The notes under the pieces: model-generated | The model's input: the letters and a program-made list of their open reading frames with translations, nothing else | Told to the model about the DNA's origin: nothing | Database searches by the model: none | Source: Pseudomonadota bacterium | GTDB lineage: Bacteria > Pseudomonadota > Gammaproteobacteria > PS1 > Pseudothioglobaceae | DNA length: 12,237 bases | Assembly: GCA_022600395.1 (NCBI GenBank) | Contig: JAHZKM010000010.1 | Coordinates: 1 to 12,237 of the forward strand | Direction: 5' to 3' | Part shown: positions 1 to 6,549 of the stretch, one piece after another | How the letters are laid out: each line of letters begins with the position of its first letter | Position numbering within the stretch: position 1 is the stretch's first letter | Made by a program: the position numbers and the translations under genes

Positions 1-689
1 GCACCATCACCAACAACAATTACTTGGCTAGTGCTTAACGCGTGCTGTTGACACAATTCATTAACAAAATCTGCCTTAGCTTGCGCATTGATAATTGGAC
101 CTTGCGTCACACCAGTTAAGCGTCCATTATCAACTGCCAAAATATTTGCCCTAGAATAATCAAGACTAATATCTTGAGCCAAACGATCAGCAAAATAGGT
201 AAAACCGCCAGATACAACTGCGCTTTTAATCTGTCTCTTATGCAAGAACTCAATCAATGCCTTGCCACCAGAGTTAACCTGAAGTTTATTCGTGTACACC
301 TTTTCTAATACAGATACATCCAAACCTTCTAATAAAGCGACACGCTCAGCGAGTGAGCTATCAAAATCCAGTTCGCCTTGCATAGCACGCTCAGTAATAC
401 TCGCCACTTGAGGTTTTAAATTAGCAAAATCAGCAATTTCATCAATACACTCAATATTAATCAAGGTTGAATCCATATCACTAACCAAAAGACTAACTTG
501 GCTTGCTAAAAAAGACTCAGGTAAAAAATTAAAATCGAGCTTAAACGCTTCTCTTAAAGCTTTTAAATCAATAGTTTTATCTGTAATAAAGCGAAAATGT
601 GTTCGCCTCTTTTGGATATCTGCACCAATTTGTTGAGAAACAAGTTGTGCTGTTGTCAAGTCTTGACTATGTAGAATGATCGTCTTCAT
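1..689 (-). CDS. serB: Phosphoserine phosphatase (C-terminus cut by window edge)
   Basis: SerB hydrolyses O-phosphoserine to L-serine, the last step of serine synthesis, and is a cytosolic HAD-superfamily enzyme. The frame is open from the ATG at 689 to the left edge, giving 229 complete codons. HAD motif I is DMDST at residues 71-75 (nucleophile D71, acid D73), followed by the SerB-typical IECIDEIAD and TERAMQGELDF. Motif II is S160 in VVSGGF, the motif III lysine is probably K205 in AQAKAD, and motif IV begins at GDG 227-229, right at the edge. The region before motif I is about 70 residues, shorter than the roughly 100 I recall for E. coli SerB. An AAGGTGA ribosome site sits just before the start. 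A tRNA-Leu lies 18 nt upstream on the same strand, so the two may share a transcript. The identification is firm; the last part of the protein is outside the window. Confidence 0.95.
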   Translation of the reverse strand, partial: MKTIILHSQDLTTAQLVSQQIGADIQKRRTHFRFITDKTIDLKALREAFKLDFNFLPESFLASQVSLLVSDMDSTLINIECIDEIADFANLKPQVASITERAMQGELDFDSSLAERVALLEGLDVSVLEKVYTNKLQVNSGGKALIEFLHKRQIKSAVVSGGFTYFADRLAQDISLDYSRANILAVDNGRLTGVTQGPIINAQAKADFVNELCQQHALSTSQVIVVGDG

Positions 690-707
690 ATGTCACCTTG
701 TTAAATA

Positions 708-792
708 TGGTGCGGAAGGAGAGACTCGAACTCTCACGTCTTGCGACACTGGAACCTAAATCCAGCGTGTCTACCAATTCCACCACTCCCGC
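708..792 (-). tRNA. tRNA-Leu, anticodon UAG
   Basis: Read on the minus strand, the 85-nt sequence folds as a class II tRNA. The acceptor stem is GCGGGAG with CTTCCGC (one G-U pair), followed by discriminator A and an encoded CCA. The D-arm region carries GGTGGAATTGGTAGAC. The anticodon stem CTGGA/TCCAG encloses TTTAGGT, giving anticodon UAG, which reads CUN leucine codons. The long variable arm has a GTC-GCAA-GAC hairpin. The T arm is GAGAG-TTCGAGT-CTCTC. The long variable arm and anticodon together make leucine the clear identity. serB follows on the same strand with only 18 nt between them. Confidence 0.97.
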
Positions 793-799
793 GAAGAAT

Positions 800-828
800 T
801 TGAAATTATACCTAAATAATGTTAAAGT
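800..828 (+). promoter_or_regulatory. Candidate promoter of the DUF2892-type gene
   Basis: TTGAAA (800-805, five of six to consensus) and TAAAGT (823-828, four of six) are separated by 17 nt. Transcription would start near 835, about 20 nt before the ATG at 857 and upstream of its ribosome site. It overlaps the -10 box that faces the tRNA, so the two promoters would compete. This is pattern matching only. Confidence 0.35.
805..810 (-). promoter_or_regulatory. Probable -10 box of the tRNA-Leu promoter
   Basis: On the minus strand this is a perfect TATAAT, placed so that transcription would start a few bases before the tRNA 5' end at 792. No convincing -35 box is visible at 16-18 nt spacing. 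It may also drive serB by read-through past the tRNA. Confidence 0.45.
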
Positions 829-856
829 GTGTGCTTTCAAACTTAGGAGTAATCAA

Positions 857-1054
857 ATGACAATTACTAATGCAGTATCCGCTATGGCAGGCGCTATTAT
901 TATGGCCTCATTGCTTTTAAATAACAGTAATTTGTTTGCAGAGGCAAGCTGGTTATGGCTAACTTTCTTTGTTGGTTTTAACTTATTTCAATCAGCTTTT
1001 ACTGGATTTTGCCCCGCCGCTAAAATCTTTAAAAAAGTCGGCTTAAAAAACTAA
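857..1054 (+). CDS. Small inner-membrane protein, DUF2892 (YgaP-type membrane domain)
   Basis: This 65-residue protein has two predicted membrane helices, about residues 5-22 and 31-48. They are followed by GFCPAAKIFKKVG (50-62), the ending typical of DUF2892 proteins and of the membrane part of the YgaP rhodanese. The family's biochemical role is not established. No rhodanese domain is attached here. The start at 857 is chosen because AGGAG (845-849) lies 7 nt upstream and because the family begins with the first hydrophobic segment. The frame stays open back to 698, but that extension would run through the tRNA gene and gives an unrelated, non-conserved sequence. The gene converges on cysG with 15 bp between stops, and no good terminator is visible there. 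Confidence 0.85.
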   Translation: MTITNAVSAMAGAIIMASLLLNNSNLFAEASWLWLTFFVGFNLFQSAFTGFCPAAKIFKKVGLKN

Positions 1055-1069
1055 CCACTGATTAGCGAT

Positions 1070-2455
1070 TTAATCGCCTGAGTCAAACCAATTTAGTTTT
1101 TTTCTTAACTTGACCACTTCGCCGACAATAATCAGTGTTGGCGCTTTAATTGGCTGAGTTGCTACCACATTTGGCAATTCGCCTAATGTGGTAGTCCATA
1201 CTCTATGATCAGGCGTTGTGCCTTTTTCAACGAGTGCAACTGGCATATCACTTCGCATACCATGTTCAATTAATTTGTTTGAAAGATGCTGCGCCCCTTT
1301 AAGTGCCATATAAAACACAATAGTTTGTTGTTCAACAGCCAGCTCGTCCCAAGGTAAATTCATGCTACCATCTTTTAGATGGCCTGTTACAAATCGACAA
1401 GATTGTGAATAATCACGGTGTGTAAGTGGGATGCCTGAGTAAGTGGAACAGCCAGATGCTGCTGTAATGCCTGGAACAACTTGAAATGGAATACCATTTT
1501 CAGCAAGAGTCTCAATTTCTTCACCACCACGTCCAAAAATAAACGGATCACCACCTTTTAAACGACAAACCCTTCTACCTTGCTTAGCCAAATCTACTAA
1601 CAACTGGTTAATTCCGTCTTGTGGGACGCTATGATTGTCTCGCTCTTTACCGACATAAATAAGCTCTGCATCACGCCTAACAAGATCCATAACCTCCTTA
1701 GAAACCAAACGATCATGCAAAACAACATCTGCTTGCTGCATAAGGCGTAAAGCTTTAAATGTTAGCAAATCAGGATCTCCAGGACCGCCACCTACTAGAT
1801 AAACCTCGCCTACTTCACTATCGCTAGAATTATCAAGCTGTTGTTGCATATCTTCTCTTGCTTCATCTATTTTTCCAGCAAAAACCTTTTCAGCAATAAT
1901 GCCTGAAAAGGTTTTTTCCCAAAAATAGCGTCTATCTTCTATGTTGGTAAACTTTTCTTTTACTTGATCTCTAAAACTGCCCGCTAATTCCGCCAATTTT
2001 CCATAGGCATGTGGAATTGTACTTTCTAACTTTGCTCTAATCAGCCTTGACAATACTGGCGTTTTACCGCCAGAAGAAACAGCAATCACTAAAGGGGATC
2101 TATCAATGATAGAAGGCATAATAAACGAACATAAATCAGGAGAATCTATAACGTTTACCGGAATATTTGCATTATTTGCTAATTGTGAAATTTCAGCGTT
2201 TAACTCTTTATTATTAGTGGCTGAAACAATCAAAGATTGTGAATCAATATCGCTAGTCTTAAAATTCCTAGAGATAAGAACAATTTTTCCCTCGTCCGCC
2301 AGTGCATGAACATTCTTACAGGCAAACTTATCGACACACACGACTTTTGCATTTGCCCTTAACAAAAGCATAATTTTTCTATAAGCAATATCGCCACCAC
2401 CAATAACTAAACAGGGTTTATGCTTAATATCAATAAAAATAGGTAGGTAATTCAT
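1070..2455 (-). CDS. cysG: Siroheme synthase, fused dehydrogenase/ferrochelatase and uroporphyrinogen-III methyltransferase
   Basis: CysG makes siroheme, the cofactor of assimilatory sulfite and nitrite reductases, from uroporphyrinogen III. It methylates twice using SAM, oxidises precorrin-2 with NAD, then inserts iron. The 461 residues match the roughly 457 of the E. coli fusion. The N-terminal Met8-like half shows VIGGGDIAYRK (18-28, NAD-binding glycines), D104 at the catalytic position known from Salmonella CysG, and AVSSGG with S128, the phosphoserine site of that enzyme. The methyltransferase half begins near 217 with VGGGPGD (221-227; the second glycine is alanine in E. coli). It then has D248 in HDRLVS, GGDPFIFGRGGEE (301-313) and VPGITAASGCSTYSG (327-341). 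All catalytic residues I can place are present. A 14-bp inverted repeat lies in the linker (1880-1916). The gene faces an unrecognised six-cysteine protein across 78 bp. Confidence 0.97.
   Translation of the reverse strand: MNYLPIFIDIKHKPCLVIGGGDIAYRKIMLLLRANAKVVCVDKFACKNVHALADEGKIVLISRNFKTSDIDSQSLIVSATNNKELNAEISQLANNANIPVNVIDSPDLCSFIMPSIIDRSPLVIAVSSGGKTPVLSRLIRAKLESTIPHAYGKLAELAGSFRDQVKEKFTNIEDRRYFWEKTFSGIIAEKVFAGKIDEAREDMQQQLDNSSDSEVGEVYLVGGGPGDPDLLTFKALRLMQQADVVLHDRLVSKEVMDLVRRDAELIYVGKERDNHSVPQDGINQLLVDLAKQGRRVCRLKGGDPFIFGRGGEEIETLAENGIPFQVVPGITAASGCSTYSGIPLTHRDYSQSCRFVTGHLKDGSMNLPWDELAVEQQTIVFYMALKGAQHLSNKLIEHGMRSDMPVALVEKGTTPDHRVWTTTLGELPNVVATQPIKAPTLIIVGEVVKLRKKLNWFDSGD
1880..1916. repeat. 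Perfect 14-bp inverted repeat inside cysG
   Basis: AAAAACCTTTTCAG (1880-1893) and its exact reverse complement CTGAAAAGGTTTTT (1903-1916) flank a 9-nt loop. In cysG mRNA it would fold over the codons for residues 180-192, between the two catalytic halves, with a run of U on the 3' arm. It has the shape of a weak intrinsic terminator or pause site but only four GC pairs. It could equally be a by-product of encoding two similar EK-x-F peptides. Confidence 0.6.
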
Positions 2456-2487
2456 TAGCTATTTAACGATTCAAAATAAAAGCCTAT

Positions 2488-2495
2488 ATTATAAT
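2488..2495. promoter_or_regulatory. Back-to-back -10 boxes between cysG and the 2534 gene
   Basis: ATTATAAT contains a perfect TATAAT on the plus strand (2490-2495) and another on the minus strand (2488-2493). They face the 2534 gene and cysG respectively. Neither has a clear -35 box at normal spacing. They lie in the only non-coding stretch (2456-2533) between the two genes, so promoters must be here or close by. Confidence 0.4.
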
Positions 2496-2533
2496 GTCAT
2501 AACCTTAATTAAATACACAAAACACCTATTGTT

Positions 2534-2941
2534 ATGGCACATGAGCACTTTACTTGTCCTTTCTCTCATTTGATTCTTAGTGGTCGATGCGGATGTCAGT
2601 ATGCATCAAAGGACTGTGTAGCAGAAAAAGAATTTGGCTCATGCTCAAATCAAAAATCATCTGATGACTGCCAAGCACTCTATTACCAGTTACGAAAAAA
2701 TAGTAACTTTGTACTAAAAACACATAATACAAACAACCTTTCTGTTGGCCAGCAATCAAAAATAAAGATGGGAGGCCTGCTTGCGCTGCAAGAATTAATG
2801 GGCGTTAATAATGGCGATAAAATTAATAATATTAATAGTTTAGTATCAAAAATTAATATCGATTACCAAGATCTTGAACTTATTCCCTTCTCTAAACTTA
2901 TGCCAAGAATTGCTAAATTCAAATTTAGAAAAAAACCCTAA
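2534..2941 (+). CDS. Unrecognised small cysteine-rich protein
   Basis: I do not recognise this 135-residue protein with any confidence. It has no signal peptide or membrane helix and is probably cytosolic. Its first third holds six cysteines: C8, C19, C21, C28, C37 and C46. The pattern GRCGCQYASKDC followed by two more spaced cysteines suggests a metal or iron-sulfur site, or redox thiols. A middle stretch, KMGGLLALQELMG (about 79-91), looks like a structured helix and may be the conserved core. The C-terminus is basic (FKFRKKP). The ATG at 2534 has no clear Shine-Dalgarno sequence, but starting there retains all six cysteines. The gene faces cysG and converges on hda, overlapping its stop by 4 bp. 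A link to sulfur or siroheme metabolism would be a guess from position alone. Base composition is like its neighbours. Confidence 0.75.
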   Translation: MAHEHFTCPFSHLILSGRCGCQYASKDCVAEKEFGSCSNQKSSDDCQALYYQLRKNSNFVLKTHNTNNLSVGQQSKIKMGGLLALQELMGVNNGDKINNINSLVSKINIDYQDLELIPFSKLMPRIAKFKFRKKP

Positions 2942-2945
2942 ATTT
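2921..2945. terminator. Weak AT-rich hairpin at the convergent stops
   Basis: AAATTTAG (2921-2928) and CTAAATTT (2938-2945) form an 8-bp inverted repeat with a 9-nt loop, covering the overlapping stop codons of the 2534 gene and hda. The stem has only one GC pair, so it is at best a poor terminator. Confidence 0.2.
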
Positions 2946-3612
2946 TTAAAATTTTCTTAACAAAAGGTATGGATATCGAACTTTTTTGCCGTAAAGATTC
3001 TTGATCTAATTGATCTATAGCTGACAGAACCACGCTTAAATCCCTAGAAAAAACTTTGAATAAATAGGCATAAACTTTATCGTCAATTTCAAGATTTCTA
3101 TCCTGCATTTTTCGCTGAATTAAAGCAATTTTTTCTTGATCATCCAGCTGCTCTAAATGATAAACAACTGCCAGAGACAATCGCGTTTTAAGATCTGCTA
3201 ACAGCATCAACTCACCAGGCGGCAAAGATGCTGATACAATCAACTTGGTATTGGTATGCTTGATTTGATTATATAAATCAAATAATTCTTGCTGCTGAAT
3301 TACACTAAGCTGCTCAATATTATCAACGCATACCCAATCATAATCAGACAATGTATTTAAAAAATTATTCGGCAAGGTTTGATTGATATCTATATAAGTC
3401 GCTTTTAGATTTTGCTCTAAAGCTTTGAAAATACAGCCTTGTAATAAATGTGTCTTACCACAAGAGCGCCCTCCATAAAAAAACACAATAGACGAACTAT
3501 CTTGAAAAAATAAAGCATTAATAAAATCTAGTAAATTTTTATTTTGCTTAACAGAAAAATCGCTTAACAGCATTTTTGAATCTAGCGAAATAGGCAATCC
3601 TAATTGTTTCAT
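2938..3612 (-). CDS. hda: Hda, DnaA-like regulator of replication initiation
   Basis: Hda binds the DNA-loaded sliding clamp and stimulates ATP hydrolysis on DnaA, which prevents re-initiation of replication. The 224 residues are one AAA+ domain. The N-terminal MKQLGLPI carries the clamp-binding motif (QL-x-LP) seen in Hda. Walker A is GGRSCGKT (47-54) and Walker B is VCVDNIE (94-100). The sensor I strand is near 124-130, the arginine finger is likely R144 in KTRL, and R190 before the DQLD helix fits sensor II. The ending IPFVKKILKI matches E. coli Hda. The start at 3612 puts the clamp motif at the N-terminus and leaves 10 bp after the pgsA stop. The frame is open to 3681, but that would add 23 unrelated residues translated from the pgsA 3' end. 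It is probably co-transcribed with the pgsA-like gene. Confidence 0.93.
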   Translation of the reverse strand: MKQLGLPISLDSKMLLSDFSVKQNKNLLDFINALFFQDSSSIVFFYGGRSCGKTHLLQGCIFKALEQNLKATYIDINQTLPNNFLNTLSDYDWVCVDNIEQLSVIQQQELFDLYNQIKHTNTKLIVSASLPPGELMLLADLKTRLSLAVVYHLEQLDDQEKIALIQRKMQDRNLEIDDKVYAYLFKVFSRDLSVVLSAIDQLDQESLRQKSSISIPFVKKILKI

Positions 3613-3622
3613 GACATTGAGA

Positions 3623-4180
3623 TTATTTCTTCTCTTGGGAGATAATTTTCTCCATCCAAATCCAAATATAGTCAGCGCCACTTAGAACAGTTGAAGTAGC
3701 AACGATAATAAAAAATACCGTACTCCATTGTTCTTGAATCGGATGTATTTGCACAATCACCAAAAACAAAACCAATGTAATTTGCAATGCAGTGTTGATC
3801 TTTGATAGCTTCGAAGGCGATAGCAACTCGTTTTTTGGCACTCCCGCACCAATAAAGCAGCCCACTGTACCTGATACAATCATTAAATCACGCAAAAAAA
3901 CTAAAACTAGTAGCCATAGCGGCAACAAGCCAATTAAATACAATGTGACAAAACTACTCACCAATAACAACTTATCTGCCACCGGGTCAAGAATAGATCC
4001 TAGTCGAGATTCAAATGAATACCGTTTAGCAATCCAACCATCTAATGCATCTGTAATTCCAGCAACAAAAAACAACACCATGGCTAAAAAATATTGATGA
4101 TTTAGCAACGTCATTACAACAGGTACTGTTAAAATAAGCCGTAAAATTGAAAGTGCATTTGCCACGCTTGAATAATTCAT
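3623..4180 (-). CDS. pgsA: CDP-alcohol phosphatidyltransferase, probable phosphatidylglycerophosphate synthase
   Basis: PgsA transfers a phosphatidyl group from CDP-diacylglycerol to glycerol-3-phosphate, the committed step towards phosphatidylglycerol and cardiolipin, in the inner membrane. At 185 residues it is close to E. coli PgsA (182). The family signature is complete: D44-ALD47-G48, then A51, G61, D65 and D69 in LDPVADK. Lysine K52 replaces the usual arginine of the A-R pair, with R53 next. About five or six hydrophobic segments follow. The N-terminal NALSILRLILTVPVV resembles the PgsA start. The substrate is inferred from family likeness; a paralog acting on another alcohol cannot be excluded. 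The gene precedes hda by 10 bp and faces purM across 54 bp. A GGA about 5 nt before the ATG could serve as ribosome site. Confidence 0.85.
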   Translation of the reverse strand: MNYSSVANALSILRLILTVPVVMTLLNHQYFLAMVLFFVAGITDALDGWIAKRYSFESRLGSILDPVADKLLLVSSFVTLYLIGLLPLWLLVLVFLRDLMIVSGTVGCFIGAGVPKNELLSPSKLSKINTALQITLVLFLVIVQIHPIQEQWSTVFFIIVATSTVLSGADYIWIWMEKIISQEKK

Positions 4181-4215
4181 TTTTCCACTGGTTCAATTGA
4201 TATTCAAAAAAATTA

Positions 4216-4221
4216 ATTATA
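4216..4221 (-). promoter_or_regulatory. Candidate -10 box for the pgsA-hda transcript
   Basis: On the minus strand this is a perfect TATAAT, about 36 nt before the pgsA start, which would give a leader of roughly 28 nt. No good -35 is visible at standard spacing. A weak plus-strand pair for purM (TTGATA at 4197-4202, TATACG at 4218-4223, 15-nt gap) overlaps it and is less convincing. I see no PurR-type operator in the 54-bp gap. Confidence 0.35.
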
Positions 4222-4234
4222 CGGAAAAAACCCT

Positions 4235-5236
4235 ATGTCATCATTGACTTACCAAGATTCAGGTGTCGACATTACCAAAGGTAATGACTTAATTGAACAA
4301 ATCAAACCCATTGCAAAATCAACCATGCGTGATGGTGTATTAGCTGGTCTCGGCGGATTTGGTGCCATGTTTGAATTGGATCTGAAAAAATACAAGAATC
4401 CAGTTCTGATTTCTGGCACAGATGGCGTCGGCACAAAACTTAAAGTGGCAGAAATGCTCAACAAACATGACACCATTGGTATTGATTTAGTTGCCATGTG
4501 TGTTAATGACTTGATTGTACAGGGCGCAGAGCCTTTGTTTTTCCTAGACTATTATGCAACTGGCAAGCTTAATACAGAGTTAACTACATCTGTTATTTAC
4601 GGCATTGGTGAAGGTTGTAAAATTTCAGGTTGCGCTCTAATTGGTGGTGAAACAGCTGAAATGCCTGGCATGTATCAAGGCGAAGAATATGATTTGGCTG
4701 GCTTTTGCGTAGGTATTGCTGATAAAGACAAAGTAATTGATGGAACGAAAGTTGCCAATGGTGATCATATTATCGCTCTAGCTTCATCAGGACCTCATTC
4801 AAATGGTTATTCGCTCATTCGTAAAGTCTTGGAACAATCCAAACCAACAGATGCTCAACTTCAAGCGCTTATTGAGCCCACTAAAATTTATGTTAAGTCG
4901 GTTTTATCACTTATTGAAAAATACTCGGTGCATGCAATTTCTCATATTACCGGCGGAGGACTTTTAGAAAATATTCCAAGAGTTTTGCCAGATAATTTAG
5001 CTGCTAAGCTGGATAGCAACTCTTGGAATTTACCCGAAATTTTCCAATTCTTACAAGCTAACGGCAATATCGACATGATGGAGATGTATCGCGTCTTTAA
5101 TTGTGGCGTTGGCATGGTATTAGTTGTTCCTGCTGAACAAAGCTCGGCAGTTATTCAACATATGAACGAACAAGGGGAAAAAGCCTGGCTAATTGGTGAA
5201 ATTACTGCCAATGAAGGCAATCAAGTAATTATCTAA
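4235..5236 (+). CDS. purM: Phosphoribosylformylglycinamidine cyclo-ligase (AIR synthetase)
   Basis: PurM closes the imidazole ring in purine synthesis, turning FGAM into AIR with ATP in the cytosol. The 333 residues compare with about 345 in E. coli. Family hallmarks appear in order: YQDSGVDI (6-13), [11 protein letters not shown] (39-49), [13 protein letters not shown] (60-72), [21 protein letters not shown] (91-111) and [11 protein letters not shown] (137-147). [16 protein letters not shown] follows in the C-terminal domain. The ATG at 4235 is preceded by CGGAAAAAA, a usable but weak ribosome site. The stop codon directly abuts the purN start with no spacer, so translation is probably coupled. 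The purM-purN order is the usual one in gammaproteobacteria. Confidence 0.97.
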   Translation: MSSLTYQDSGVDITKGNDLIEQIKPIAKSTMRDGVLAGLGGFGAMFELDLKKYKNPVLISGTDGVGTKLKVAEMLNKHDTIGIDLVAMCVNDLIVQGAEPLFFLDYYATGKLNTELTTSVIYGIGEGCKISGCALIGGETAEMPGMYQGEEYDLAGFCVGIADKDKVIDGTKVANGDHIIALASSGPHSNGYSLIRKVLEQSKPTDAQLQALIEPTKIYVKSVLSLIEKYSVHAISHITGGGLLENIPRVLPDNLAAKLDSNSWNLPEIFQFLQANGNIDMMEMYRVFNCGVGMVLVVPAEQSSAVIQHMNEQGEKAWLIGEITANEGNQVII

Positions 5237-5842
5237 ATGAAAGGCGTTGTTTTAATCTCTGGCAGCGGCTCAAATCTTCAATCGTTAATTGATCATGCTG
5301 AAAAAATTGATCTAGATATTCAAGCCGTTGTTAGCAATAAAGAAGATGCTTACGGATTAAAGCGCGCTCAAAATGCCAATATAACCACGCATGTTATCAA
5401 TCATAAAACATTTTCCACTCGAGAGAAATTTGATCAAAATTTGAGTCAAATTATTGACCAATACTCCCCAGATGTTATCATTCTAGCTGGATTTATGCGC
5501 ATTCTTACTGAAGAATTTACAAAAAAATATATCGGTAAAATGTTAAATATTCACCCCTCTCTATTGCCAAAATTTCAAGGTCTTAACACTCATCAAAGAG
5601 CGCTTGATGCTAAAGAGAATGAGCATGGCGCAAGTGTTCATTTTGTCACAGCCGAACTCGATGGTGGACCTGTCATTGCCCAAGCTCGCGTTCAAGTATT
5701 AGCACATGATACTGCTGAGTTATTAGCTAAACGGGTACTGGCAGAGGAGCATAAACTACTTCCTAAAGTGGTTCATTGTTTTACTCAAGGGCGACTATCG
5801 CTCAACGACAATTGCGTTGTTTTGGATGACAAATGTCTTTAA
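5237..5842 (+). CDS. purN: Phosphoribosylglycinamide formyltransferase
   Basis: PurN moves a formyl group from 10-formyltetrahydrofolate to glycinamide ribonucleotide, the third step of purine synthesis. The 201 residues are close to the E. coli length of about 212. Visible elements are the phosphate loop ISGSGSNLQSL (7-17), the AGFMRIL folate-site region (84-90) and the catalytic set N104 and H106 in NIHPSLLP. D142 in ELDGGPVIAQA completes it, matching N106, H108 and D144 of E. coli. GLNTHQRAL (115-123) replaces GLHTHRQAL of E. coli, a small change. The ATG immediately follows the purM stop, and the 3' end overlaps the next gene by 10 bp. The three genes therefore form one compact operon. 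Confidence 0.97.
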   Translation: MKGVVLISGSGSNLQSLIDHAEKIDLDIQAVVSNKEDAYGLKRAQNANITTHVINHKTFSTREKFDQNLSQIIDQYSPDVIILAGFMRILTEEFTKKYIGKMLNIHPSLLPKFQGLNTHQRALDAKENEHGASVHFVTAELDGGPVIAQARVQVLAHDTAELLAKRVLAEEHKLLPKVVHCFTQGRLSLNDNCVVLDDKCL

Positions 5843-6549
5843 AAACCACACTCTTTCTAATTATCAGCATCATCTCTGTAAGCGCTCAAGCGCTCAAGCC
5901 TCATATTGCCAAATATCAATTATCCATTAACGGTTTGAAAATTGCAGAAGAGGTCCGTACGCTTCATCAGCTAGACGACGAGTATTTTTATACTGCTAAC
6001 GCTAAAACCACAGGAATAGCAGCATTGATTAAGAAATATTCAGTTTCTGCTAGCTCTGAATTTTTCATTGATCAGCTTGGTATTAATGGCATTAACTATC
6101 AGATCATGGAGCTAGAAGATGGGCAAATAAAAGACAATTATTCGATCGATATTAATGCCAAGCATCATCGAGTTAGCTCAAACCTTACAAAAACGCAGCC
6201 CATTATAAGAAACTGGAAGGTTAAATCTGGCACTATTATTGATCCGCTTAATTTATTTTTAGCATTAGCTTATGATTTACAAAAAACACCAAATCAGGTT
6301 GATTTTCACTATCAAGTCGCTAACGGAGATTCTATTGAACAGCAGCATTATAAAAAAACTGGCGATCAAATAATTAATTTCAATCAACAGCCAATGAGCA
6401 CTATTAAAATTGAAAAAATTAGCCAAGGTGCTCGACTAGAAGCTTATTTCTCTCCAGAGTATCAATATTTACCGATCTCTATTAAACAAGTGAAAAATGG
6501 CAGAGATTATCATTATCAAATCTCCGATTTTCAGCAAAGCCCTTTATAA
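5833..6549 (+). CDS. DUF3108-type exported protein
   Basis: This 238-residue protein has a clear signal peptide: a short basic start, a hydrophobic stretch [10 protein letters not shown] (7-16), and a likely signal peptidase I site after SAQA (residue 20). The mature part begins [23 protein letters not shown] and runs as alternating short strands. It has the look of the DUF3108 family, beta-rich periplasmic proteins of unknown function often encoded next to purN. The assignment comes from N-terminal pattern, size and context and is moderately firm. The start overlaps the end of purN by 10 bp, so it is probably translated from the purine operon mRNA. Its stop overlaps the uvrA stop on the other strand within TTATAA. 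An 8-bp direct repeat (AGCGCTCA twice, 5881-5896) spans the cleavage-site codons. Confidence 0.75.
   Translation: MSLKTTLFLIISIISVSAQALKPHIAKYQLSINGLKIAEEVRTLHQLDDEYFYTANAKTTGIAALIKKYSVSASSEFFIDQLGINGINYQIMELEDGQIKDNYSIDINAKHHRVSSNLTKTQPIIRNWKVKSGTIIDPLNLFLALAYDLQKTPNQVDFHYQVANGDSIEQQHYKKTGDQIINFNQQPMSTIKIEKISQGARLEAYFSPEYQYLPISIKQVKNGRDYHYQISDFQQSPL

Noticed and set aside
708..792. tRNA-Leu as an integration site for a mobile element
   Set aside because: No integrase, no repeat of the tRNA 3' end elsewhere in the window and no shift in composition beside it.
698..856. N-terminal extension of the DUF2892-type gene
   Set aside because: It would be translated from the antisense of the tRNA-Leu gene and has no family likeness. 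The ATG at 857 has AGGAG 7 nt upstream.
1065..1077. Short hairpin GCGAT-TTA-ATCGC at the cysG 3' end
   Set aside because: The stem is five base pairs with no T-run, too weak to call a terminator.
2106..2309. Open frame opposite cysG, and similar frames opposite pgsA, purM, uvrA and frr
   Set aside because: They lie wholly within strongly conserved genes on the other strand and show no family pattern or ribosome site.
3613..3681. Longer start for hda
   Set aside because: It reads through the 3' end of pgsA. The clamp-binding motif begins right after the ATG at 3612, as in known Hda proteins.
5881..5896. AGCGCTCA direct repeat in the DUF3108-type gene
   Set aside because: Only two copies within signal-peptide codons for serine, alanine and glutamine; most likely a small slippage event without function.
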